DNA from: Mycobacterium gordonae
GTDB lineage: Bacteria; Actinomycetota; Actinomycetes; Mycobacteriales; Mycobacteriaceae
NCBI RefSeq assembly: GCF_002101675.1
Contig: NZ_LQOY01000005.1
Location: 1 to 64,000, forward strand
Direction: 5' to 3'
DNA length: 64,000 nucleotides
Shown here: positions 25,240 to 32,307 of the stretch, piece after piece
Position numbering within the stretch: position 1 is the stretch's first letter
How the letters are laid out: every line of letters begins with the position of its first letter
Position numbers and translations under genes: made by a program
Notes under the pieces: model-generated
Database searches by the model: none
Told to the model about the DNA's origin: nothing
What the model saw: the letters and a program-made list of their open reading frames with translations, nothing else

Positions 25240-26454
25240 ATGCTGCGCATCGGACTGACCGGCGGCATCGGTGCCGGGAAGTCGGCGCTGTCGAAGACGT
25301 TCTCGGAGTGCGGTGGCATCATCGTCGACGGTGATGTCATCGCCCGGGAAGTTGTCGAGCCCGGCACCGAAGGACTCAAGTCGCTGGTCGACGTCTTCGG
25401 TGCGGACATCCTGCGTCCTGACGGGGCCCTGGATCGGCCGGCCTTGGCGGCCAAGGCTTTTGCCGATGAGGAAGAGCGCAAGAAGCTCAACGGCATCGTG
25501 CACCCGCTGGTCGCCAAACGCCGCGCGGAGATCATCGAAGCCGTGGCCGAGGATTCCGTCGTAGTGGAAGACATTCCGCTGCTGGTGGAATCGGGGATGG
25601 CGCCGCTGTTTCCGCTCGTCGTCATCGTGCACGCCGACGTCGAATTGCGGGTACGGCGCCTGGTCGACCAGCGCGGCATGAAAGAGGAAGACGCCCGGGC
25701 GCGCATCGCCGCGCAGGCCACCGACGAGCAGCGCCGTGCCGTGGCCGATATCTGGCTGGACAATTCGGGCAGCCAGGACGATCTGGTGCTACGCGCCCGG
25801 GACGTGTGGCACAACCGCATACTTCCGTTCGCGCACAACCTCACTGAGCGGCAGTGGGCGGCTGCCCCGGCGCGGCTGGCCGCGGCCGATCCGACCTGGC
25901 CGGATCAGGCCCGCCGCATCGTCAACCGGTTGAAGACCGCAGGGGGCCACCGGGTGTTGCGGGTGGACCACATCGGGTCCACGGCGATACCCGATTTCGA
26001 CGCCAAAGACGTCATCGACATCCAAGTGACAGTCGAATCTCTGGATGTGGCAGACGAACTCGTCGAGCCGTTGCTGGCCGCCGGATATCCCCGCCTCGAG
26101 CACATCACCGTCGACACCGCCAAGGCCGATGCCCGCAGTACGGTGCCGGGCTTCGACCATAGCGACGATTCAGCGTTGTGGCACAAGCGGATTCACGCCT
26201 CGGCCGATCCCGGCCGGCCCACCAACGTGCACGTTCGGGTGGCCGGCTGGCCCAATCAACAGTTCGCGCTGCTCTTCGTCGACTGGCTGAAAGCCAATCC
26301 CGCCGCGCGTGAGGACTATTCGGCGGTCAAGCGGGCGGCAGAGGCGCATGGTGGTGGCGACACCACGCGCTACGTCACCGCGAAGGAGCCGTGGTTCCTC
26401 GACGCCTACCGGCGCGCCTGGGAGTGGGCGGACGCCACCGGCTGGAAGCCTTAG
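25240..26454 (+). CDS. coaE: Dephospho-CoA kinase fused to a GrpB/UPF0157 domain
   Basis: Phosphorylates dephospho-CoA, the last step of coenzyme A synthesis. The 404-residue protein has an N-terminal kinase (1-200) with the P-loop GGIGAGKS at residues 8-15 and the DGDVIAREVV motif, and a C-terminal UPF0157/GrpB domain (about 205-404; VDHIGSTAIPDFDAKDVIDI, HVRVAGWPNQQFALLF), a nucleotidyltransferase-like fold of unclear job. This fusion is typical of mycobacteria (Rv1631). ATG at 25240, 9 nt after the rpsA stop; co-transcription with rpsA is likely. Confidence 0.95.
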   Translation: MLRIGLTGGIGAGKSALSKTFSECGGIIVDGDVIAREVVEPGTEGLKSLVDVFGADILRPDGALDRPALAAKAFADEEERKKLNGIVHPLVAKRRAEIIEAVAEDSVVVEDIPLLVESGMAPLFPLVVIVHADVELRVRRLVDQRGMKEEDARARIAAQATDEQRRAVADIWLDNSGSQDDLVLRARDVWHNRILPFAHNLTERQWAAAPARLAAADPTWPDQARRIVNRLKTAGGHRVLRVDHIGSTAIPDFDAKDVIDIQVTVESLDVADELVEPLLAAGYPRLEHITVDTAKADARSTVPGFDHSDDSALWHKRIHASADPGRPTNVHVRVAGWPNQQFALLFVDWLKANPAAREDYSAVKRAAEAHGGGDTTRYVTAKEPWFLDAYRRAWEWADATGWKP

Positions 26455-26459
26455 TCGCC

Positions 26460-27416
26460 GTGCCGTTCGTCACGGACATTCTCGGGCCGCGGCGGCCCGT
26501 CGCCGGGCAGGCGTCGCCGCTGGTGGCGGGCCGACGACGACGCACCAGCACCATTGACACGCATCCGCACGAGGCCGGGGGGTCCGTCGTCGATCTCAGG
26601 GCCCGCGACGCGGACGGCCATGGTGTGCTGGGCGAGGTGCGCATCAGTGCGCGTCTGTCAGACAACGTGGTCGCCGAGATCTCCGCAACGCCGTCGGCCC
26701 GAGGGTTGGATCAGCTCCGAGGGTGTCGCGTCGGCCGTGGGTTCCGGTCGACGGTCGAGAGGCTGTATCCCGAGGAAGTTCAGCGGTCCAGCCTGCTGCA
26801 CCTGCTGCTCGACGACTGGGTCGGGGCGGCGCTGGTGTCCGGCTACGCGACTCAGCACGCGGCGATCGTCCAGGGCATCGAGGAGAAGATGCCGCCCGGC
26901 GTCGCCGACCGCATGGCCGGGATCTGCGCGGGATTCGCGCCGCAGGCGTCGTTGATCCGGTACACCCGTCAACACGACGTCATTCCCACGGGCCGCGGCC
27001 CGGTAGCGCCACCGCTGGACGGCCTGCACGAGGTCCACGCCCTCCGGGCGCAGGGGATGCGCAGGTTCCGCCGCCTCGATGTGTGGCCGGGGGACGACGG
27101 TGCGGCCCAGTTCGATGCCCACTTCCGCGACTCGCATATGGACGACGACCTCGTCGAGACGATCGTGCACGAGGACACCGTGGCAGGCAGGGTTGATACC
27201 GCGACGTGGACCATCACCTCGGTCAGCGCCGAAGTGCGAGTGCTGCCCTGGCAGGAATGCCCCGGAGCCATCGCTAGCGCGGCGCGCATCGAAGGCATGG
27301 GGCTCGCCGAGTTACGCGACCGCGTCCGCGGTGAATTCGTCGGGACCAGCACTTGCACGCATCTCAATGACACCTTGCGCGCGATCGCCGATCTGGACGC
27401 TTTACTCGACCGGTGA
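26460..27416 (+). CDS. DUF2889-domain protein
   Basis: 318 residues from GTG at 26460, 5 nt after the coaE stop. The last quarter is a DUF2889-like region ending TSTCTHLNDTLRAIADLDALLD, the family's characteristic Cys-Thr-His-Leu-Asn block. The N-terminal portion (PFVTDILGPRRP, ending about residue 110) includes a strand-rich segment (VVDLRARDADGHGVLGEVRISARLSDNVV split over two strands). Its function is unknown; family members often lie near CoA- or steroid-degradation genes. The frame is open upstream into coaE, but that is shadow. Its 3' end overlaps the convergent TetR gene by 15 bp. It opens an accessory block absent from M. tuberculosis at this spot. Confidence 0.8.
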   Translation: MPFVTDILGPRRPVAGQASPLVAGRRRRTSTIDTHPHEAGGSVVDLRARDADGHGVLGEVRISARLSDNVVAEISATPSARGLDQLRGCRVGRGFRSTVERLYPEEVQRSSLLHLLLDDWVGAALVSGYATQHAAIVQGIEEKMPPGVADRMAGICAGFAPQASLIRYTRQHDVIPTGRGPVAPPLDGLHEVHALRAQGMRRFRRLDVWPGDDGAAQFDAHFRDSHMDDDLVETIVHEDTVAGRVDTATWTITSVSAEVRVLPWQECPGAIASAARIEGMGLAELRDRVRGEFVGTSTCTHLNDTLRAIADLDALLDR

Positions 27417-28070
27417 TGAGCGGGCGCCCGGCTGTCGCAGATACGCCATGAGCAGGGCGACGATCTCGACTTCGACATCTTGAAACTCGGCCGGATCCGG
27501 TGCCGTGACGAGGCGGTGCACCAGCGAGTCGATGGTCGCCACGACGACGTGTGCGGTCAGCCGGCCGGCTCGGATGTCGGGGTGGCGATCGAGCAGCCGA
27601 GCGGCTGCGTCCACGTTGAACCGCTCCATTTCGCGCACCCGGGCCAGGAACGCCGGCGCCCGCGGGGCTTCGTCGAACAGCACCCGGTGCAGCCGAGGGT
27701 TGTCACGGTGATTGTCGATGGCCGCACGCACGAACAGTCGGAGCGTGTCGTCCAGTCGCTCCGGCATGCCCGCGGCCAGACGTTCATTCAGCAGGCGGGA
27801 GCCCGCGTCCACGTGCGCGTCCATCAACGCCCGCAACACGGCGTCCTTGTTGGGGAAGTACTGATACAGCGATCCGATCGACAGGCCCGCTCGTTCGGCG
27901 ATGCGGTTGGTGGTCCCGGCGGCATATCCGTGCTCGGCGAAAACATGAGCAGCCGCGTCGAGGATGCGTTGCCAGGTTTCCGTGGCCCGCTCCTGTTTGG
28001 GCTGCTTGCGCTGCCGAAATCGGTCCGTCGGGGTGATCGTCTGTCTCCGGGGGTGAAAGCGAGTAGTCAG
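27402..28070 (-). CDS. TetR-family regulator with a probable CTG start
   Basis: 222 residues. The helix-turn-helix is evident only when the frame is followed upstream of the first usual start codon: TTNRIAERAGLSIGSLYQYF then PNKDAVL. Between the in-frame TAA near 28099 and this HTH there is no ATG, GTG or TTG. CTG at 28070 would give a natural beginning (LTTRFHPRRQTITPTDRFRQ). Starting at the first TTG/GTG inside (near 27840) would remove the whole DNA-binding domain. The ligand domain is typical (RLFVRAAIDNHRDNPRLHRVLF). It diverges from the SRPBCC gene, and a palindrome lies between them, so it probably represses both. Confidence 0.82.
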   Translation of the reverse strand: MTTRFHPRRQTITPTDRFRQRKQPKQERATETWQRILDAAAHVFAEHGYAAGTTNRIAERAGLSIGSLYQYFPNKDAVLRALMDAHVDAGSRLLNERLAAGMPERLDDTLRLFVRAAIDNHRDNPRLHRVLFDEAPRAPAFLARVREMERFNVDAAARLLDRHPDIRAGRLTAHVVVATIDSLVHRLVTAPDPAEFQDVEVEIVALLMAYLRQPGARSSPVE

Positions 28071-28091
28071 GTGGCCGTAGCCGCTGCAAAA

Positions 28092-28105
28092 TTAGGTTAC
28101 CCTAA
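28092..28105. promoter_or_regulatory. Operator-like palindrome between TetR and SRPBCC genes
   Basis: TTAGGTTACCCTAA is a near-perfect 14-bp palindrome (12 of 14 positions; arms TTAGG/CCTAA). It lies 22 bp from each proposed start of the divergent pair and overlaps a possible -10 (TACCCT) of the SRPBCC gene. Best read as the TetR operator. Its left part also resembles the IdeR iron box (14 of 19 positions by my count). Confidence 0.5.
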
Positions 28106-28127
28106 CTACTGTTTGAAGGAGATGGTC

Positions 28128-28574
28128 GTGCGCACCGTGCACGTCGAGACCGTATTGCCCACGAGTGCCGATCATGTATGGTCGGCAATGCTCGCACCGG
28201 CTACGTTCCTCTACGTCTGCAGAGGCCTGTTCGGATTTCCCGCGCTGGCCGGCCGGACCGAACCATTGCGGCAGGGCGAACGTGGTACGGGATGGCTGAT
28301 GGCTTGCCATGTGATACCGGCCTACCGGCACACCATCGAGGTCGTCGACGTCGACGAAGCCAGCGGAACAATCCGCACCCGGGAACACGGCGGAGTCCTG
28401 AAAGCATGGAACCACACTCTTCATGTCGAAGCGCTGCAAGAGAATTCGTGTCGTTACAGCGACACCGTCGACATCGACGCCGGAGTTTTCACCGGTGCAG
28501 TCGTGGTGATCGCGAACGGGCTTTTCAGGTATCGCCAGCGGCGCTGGCACAAACTGGTGCGGCGCGCGTCATGA
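28128..28574 (+). CDS. SRPBCC (START/Bet v1-like) family protein
   Basis: 148 residues with the pattern of the SRPBCC fold: a first strand VHVETVLPTSADHVWSAML, a middle part with VDVDEASGTIRTREHGG, and strand/helix elements up to a C-terminal helix (VVVIANGLFRYRQRRWHKL). Such proteins bind hydrophobic ligands in a deep cavity. GTG at 28128 is chosen because AAGGAG (28116-28121) is 6 nt upstream; the in-frame ATG at 28122 would be too close. Divergent from the TetR gene and probably controlled by it. Its end overlaps the convergent LigD-like gene by 6 bp. Confidence 0.75.
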   Translation: MRTVHVETVLPTSADHVWSAMLAPATFLYVCRGLFGFPALAGRTEPLRQGERGTGWLMACHVIPAYRHTIEVVDVDEASGTIRTREHGGVLKAWNHTLHVEALQENSCRYSDTVDIDAGVFTGAVVVIANGLFRYRQRRWHKLVRRAS

Positions 28575-29045
28575 GTAGCTGTGCGCGTGCTCCTCAGGGC
28601 GTCTGACCAACAGCCACGTTTCTTCTTCGCCCTCCCGGATCCGCGTCATAGCGTAGCGGCCGCGCAGTTTGTCGCCGCGCAAGTGGAACGAGACGTGGCC
28701 GCACGCGAGCCCTTTCGCCATGTCGTGGCGAGTTCCGTTGGCATACGTGCCGTGATCCCAGACCACGACACCGTCGGGTCCACGTCGGCCTTGGGGGACG
28801 ATTCCCTCGAACGTCGCATACTCCAGCGGATGGTCTTCGGTGCGCCGGGCCATCCGCTGATCAGTGGGGCCGATCGCTGGGCCGTCACTGATCTTCCACG
28901 ACACCAGAACTCCGTCGATCTCCAGACGAAAGTCGTAGTGATCGCTGTGAGCCAATTGATGCTGAACGACGAAGCACGGGCGGTCAGTCGGAATGCGTCG
29001 CTGTCGTCGGTGCCGGCCACCCGACCCATACCTGCTCAAAAACAT
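28569..29045 (-). CDS. Stand-alone LigD 3'-phosphoesterase-type domain protein
   Basis: 158 residues from ATG at 29045. It matches the phosphoesterase (PE) domain that begins LigD DNA ligases and cleans 3' ends during end joining: FVVQHQLAHSDHYDFRLEID, LVSWKISDGPAIGP, TEDHPLEYATFEGIVPQG, VVWDHGTY, and a C-terminal LRGRYAMTRIREGEEETWLLVRR. Conserved His36, Asp38 and Arg40 and the DHPLEY motif are present. The metal-ligand His that normally follows VVQ(H/R) is Gln30, with His29 just before it. A GTG farther upstream (29150) gives a longer N-terminus without family support. No ligase or Ku gene is nearby. Confidence 0.82.
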   Translation of the reverse strand: MFLSRYGSGGRHRRQRRIPTDRPCFVVQHQLAHSDHYDFRLEIDGVLVSWKISDGPAIGPTDQRMARRTEDHPLEYATFEGIVPQGRRGPDGVVVWDHGTYANGTRHDMAKGLACGHVSFHLRGDKLRGRYAMTRIREGEEETWLLVRRPEEHAHSYS

Positions 29046-29104
29046 GGGTCCTGGGGTACCCGGGTGCTGACCGGGAAAACTGTTGAACCGATTACATTTT
29101 CGCG

Positions 29105-29545
29105 TTAATCGTCGCGCCAGCGGAGGGTTATTCCTTCGCCCGCCAGCCAATGCGTCAGGTCATACCCGTTGCGCGCCAACCCGTCAATGGCTGTCACGGC
29201 GCGCCGGATCGCCAGCTCAGCCACATCCTGGCTCAGCAATCCTTGGTGCACGGCGTCCAATAGCTCGTCGACGTCCGCTAATTCCGCACCGCTCCCGGTG
29301 CGGACCTCGATATCCAGGTAATGGTCCTCCGAACGCCACACCGTCTCACCCGGGACGTATTCCCCGATGTCGAGGTAGTGGTCATGGTCGCGTTCGTGAC
29401 CTGGGTTGAAGTGAAACACCGTCGCGCGCAGACCCAGTGACGGCAGCAGCCATGATTGCAGGTAGTGGAACTGGTCGCGGCCCGGCGTGGGCCGGGCTAG
29501 GTAAAGCCCCCAAGGATGCACGGCGTACTCGTCCACCGCCCGCAC
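29105..29545 (-). CDS. DUF402-type conserved protein (Rv1632c-like)
   Basis: 146 residues from GTG at 29545: WGLYLARPTPGRDQFHYLQS, a His/Asp-rich middle (FNPGHERDHDHYLDIGEYV, WRSEDHYLDIEV), and a helical end (DVDELLDAVHQGLLSQDVAE). The VWRSEDHYLDIEV pattern is DUF402-like; some relatives are nucleoside di/triphosphate phosphatases, which I cannot confirm. About 21 further codons upstream (IHPPKHETFDLAARTNTDPK) look genuinely coding, yet have no ATG, GTG or TTG before the in-frame TAA at 29621, which is the stop of the ABC gene. The true start may therefore be non-standard or lost. Corresponds to the M. tuberculosis gene before uvrB. Confidence 0.78.
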   Translation of the reverse strand: MRAVDEYAVHPWGLYLARPTPGRDQFHYLQSWLLPSLGLRATVFHFNPGHERDHDHYLDIGEYVPGETVWRSEDHYLDIEVRTGSGAELADVDELLDAVHQGLLSQDVAELAIRRAVTAIDGLARNGYDLTHWLAGEGITLRWRDD

Positions 29546-29620
29546 GATGCCCTTGGGGTCGGTGTTGGTGCGGGCGGCCAGGTCGAATGTCTCGTGCTTC
29601 GGTGGGTGGATGACGTCACC

Positions 29621-32149
29621 TTACCTGCGAAGCCGCAGTTTCCACCGCACGAAGCAGGCATAGAACACCGACAAGGCGGCCAGCGTGCCCATGTCAAGTA
29701 ACCAGATTTTGGACGTGTGCTGCCAGAACCTGTCCTGGGGGAGCAGCGAGCCGGGCACCAAAGCCCGCACGTCTACCGTCGACGCGGCGGCGGCGTAACC
29801 CCACCGGGCCGGTACCACTGTGGAAACCTGTTCCAGCACAATCCGATTGGTTACCGGCACCATTCCGCCGCACAACACCAGCTGTGCCATGATCGACACC
29901 ACGAACAACGGCATGATCTGCTCGGTGGAACGGACCACGGCCGAAATGCCCAAGCCCAGTACTGCCGACGCCACGCAGGTGGCCGCGACCGTGAAAAATA
30001 ACTCGAACGTGGCCGCCACGGTTCCGTGTCCGAGCACCAAGCCACCGCGGGTGGGTGGGCCTTTCCCCGCGACGACGATGGCGGTGGCGACCGCCGCCTG
30101 AGCGACGGCGAACACGCAGAACACCGCCGCCTTGGCCACTAGGTACGCCGTGGTCGACAAACCCACCGCCTGTTCGCGCTGGAAGATCGCCCGCTCGCCG
30201 ACCAGGTCGCGGATCGTCAGAGCAGTGCCCATGAACGCCGCGGCCAGCAGCAGCAGGTTCAATATCTGCGCGGATTCGTCCGGAGTGCCGCCATGCTCGC
30301 CGACCACGCGGAATCCGTTCGAGCCCGGCACCGTCAGCGACAATGCGCCGAGAATAAACGGCAACAGCGCCAGGAACACGAAGGAGGCGCGGTCGGCGAC
30401 CACCAACCGAACCTGGCGCCGGGCGACGGTCGAGATCTGCCGCCGCACGCTGGTGTGCACCGGTTCCCCGAGGTCCGCGGGTACAGACTCGGGACCCGGT
30501 CGATCCAGAGACCGGCTGCGTTCCAGGAACCGGCGGTTAGCTGCGGCCGGATCGGCGCCCACCTGACCGAAGATCTTGGCCCAATTGGTGGTGCCCATGG
30601 CGTCACCAATCTGGTCGGGCGGACCGCAATACGCGGTCTTGCCGCCCGGCGCCACCAGCAGCAGCTGATCGCAGATGTCCAGGTACGACAACATGTGGGT
30701 GACCACGATCACCACCCGGCCAGCGTCTGCCAACTGGCGCAACATCGTCATGACCTGGTGGTCGAGGGCCGGGTCCAGACCCGAGGTGGGCTCATCGAGA
30801 ATCAGCAGTGACGGGCCGGTGAGTAGTTCCAGTGCAACGGACGCCCGTTTGCGCTGGCCACCGGACAGCTTGTCCACCCGCGTATCGGCGTGTTTGGTCA
30901 GATCGAGTTCGTCGAGAACCTGAGCCACCACCCGGGCACGGTCGGATTTGCTGGTGTCCGGCGGCAGCCGCAACTCGGCCGCGTATCCGAGCGCCTGGTG
31001 CACGGTCAGCTGGCGGTGCACCACGTCGTCCTGGGGGACCATCCCGATCCGGCTGCGCAGCGACGCGTATTCGCCGTGCACGTCATGACCTTCAAAGCTG
31101 ACGGAGCCCTTACTGGGGCGGGCGTACCCGGCGATCAGGCGTGCCAACGTGCTCTTACCGGCGCCTGACCCGCCGATGACGGCGGTCAGCGTTCCGGGCC
31201 GGGCGGTCAGTGAGATGCCGTCGAGCAGCTGTTTGCCGTTGTCGACTGTGTAATTCACCCCGCGTACCTCGAGACCGCCGGTGCGGGTTGCCCTTTCGTC
31301 TCGCGGGACGAGTGTGCCGTCGCTGAACTGCAGGTCGACGTTGCCGATGGTGACCACGTCACCCTGGGACAGGATCGCCGAGCCCACCCGGGTTCCGTTG
31401 ACGAAAGTTCCGTTGACGCTGCGATCTTGGATCTCGGTGCCCAGCGGTGTCGTACGCAGGGTGGCGTGCTGGCGGCTGGCCAGTACGTCGGACACGACGA
31501 TGTCGTTGTCGTTGGCCCGGCCGATGCTGATCACACCGGTCGATTTCGGTGCCCCCGCGATGCCTGCCGATCGGGGTGACAGGATCCTGACCATTCGCGT
31601 GGCCAGGCCGGATACGTCGGCGGACTTGGCGTCGATCACCGTGAGATCGGCGAGCGGCGGTCCGGCGTTGACGGTGGTGATTTCCTCCGGTGGTAACGGC
31701 GGCGCGGCCGGCCGCCTAGGCGGTGGGACCGGGCGCCCGTTCGGCTGCGGCCGCGCCGCGCCCACCGACCACGCCTGGGTGGGCGGACCGCTGTCGTGCC
31801 GCACCTGGAATGTGCTGTGCGGCCGGCCGGCTGGGCCCCGCTGCCGACCGATCTCGAAGGTCAACCGCGGCCCGGCGGGATTACCGACGTTGATGCTCTG
31901 ACCGTCGTGAATATCGACGACGGGCATCCGGTAACCGTTGACGTAGGTACCGTTCAGCGAGCCGTTGTCGATCGCCAGCCAACGGCCCTGATCGAAGCGC
32001 AGGATCAGATGCGCGCGGGAGATGCGCGGGTCCGGGATGCGCAGATCGGCGTGCAGATCGCGCCCGACGACCACCTCATAGCCTGGGGCAAAAGAACAAT
32101 GGGACCCGTCGTGCCGAATCGTCAATGACGGCGGGGCTGGTCGACTCAC
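29621..32149 (-). CDS. FHA-domain ABC exporter (Rv1747-like)
   Basis: 842 residues combining regulation and transport in one chain. FHA1 is about 24-98 (VVVGRDLHADLRI, RISRAHLIL, NGSLNGTYVNG). A Pro-rich linker holds Thr residues (EEITTVNA at 155-162, DLTVID) that are plausible kinase targets. FHA2 is about 205-275 (ISIGRANDNDIVV, RQHATL, SVNGTFVNG). The ABCG-type ATPase has Walker A GGSGAGKS (326-333), signature LSGGQRKR and Walker B LLILDEPTSGLD. Six C-terminal membrane helices follow. Rv1747 in M. tuberculosis has the same architecture, is phosphorylated by PknF in its linker and exports cell-envelope lipid. GTG at 32149 is preceded by a -10 box. The kinase gene lies divergently upstream. 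Confidence 0.93.
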   Translation of the reverse strand: MSRPAPPSLTIRHDGSHCSFAPGYEVVVGRDLHADLRIPDPRISRAHLILRFDQGRWLAIDNGSLNGTYVNGYRMPVVDIHDGQSINVGNPAGPRLTFEIGRQRGPAGRPHSTFQVRHDSGPPTQAWSVGAARPQPNGRPVPPPRRPAAPPLPPEEITTVNAGPPLADLTVIDAKSADVSGLATRMVRILSPRSAGIAGAPKSTGVISIGRANDNDIVVSDVLASRQHATLRTTPLGTEIQDRSVNGTFVNGTRVGSAILSQGDVVTIGNVDLQFSDGTLVPRDERATRTGGLEVRGVNYTVDNGKQLLDGISLTARPGTLTAVIGGSGAGKSTLARLIAGYARPSKGSVSFEGHDVHGEYASLRSRIGMVPQDDVVHRQLTVHQALGYAAELRLPPDTSKSDRARVVAQVLDELDLTKHADTRVDKLSGGQRKRASVALELLTGPSLLILDEPTSGLDPALDHQVMTMLRQLADAGRVVIVVTHMLSYLDICDQLLLVAPGGKTAYCGPPDQIGDAMGTTNWAKIFGQVGADPAAANRRFLERSRSLDRPGPESVPADLGEPVHTSVRRQISTVARRQVRLVVADRASFVFLALLPFILGALSLTVPGSNGFRVVGEHGGTPDESAQILNLLLLAAAFMGTALTIRDLVGERAIFQREQAVGLSTTAYLVAKAAVFCVFAVAQAAVATAIVVAGKGPPTRGGLVLGHGTVAATFELFFTVAATCVASAVLGLGISAVVRSTEQIMPLFVVSIMAQLVLCGGMVPVTNRIVLEQVSTVVPARWGYAAAASTVDVRALVPGSLLPQDRFWQHTSKIWLLDMGTLAALSVFYACFVRWKLRLRR

Positions 32150-32156
32150 CGTACCC

Positions 32157-32162
32157 AGATTA
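32157..32162 (-). promoter_or_regulatory. -10 box of the FHA-ABC exporter gene
   Basis: TAATCT on the minus strand, 7 nt (GGGTACG) before the GTG start; predicts a leaderless transcript. Confidence 0.4.
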
Positions 32163-32307
32163 GCCCGCCATCGCGTTGCTGGTTGTGTCCCAGCTGTGAC
32201 GTTCCTATGTGTCGCGAGCGGTCATACATAGCTGCTTCATAGCTTGCATCCCGTCCTGCGCCAATGCTTTTCATGCATCATGCCAATGGAGGAGGGGAAT
32301 TTTGCGG

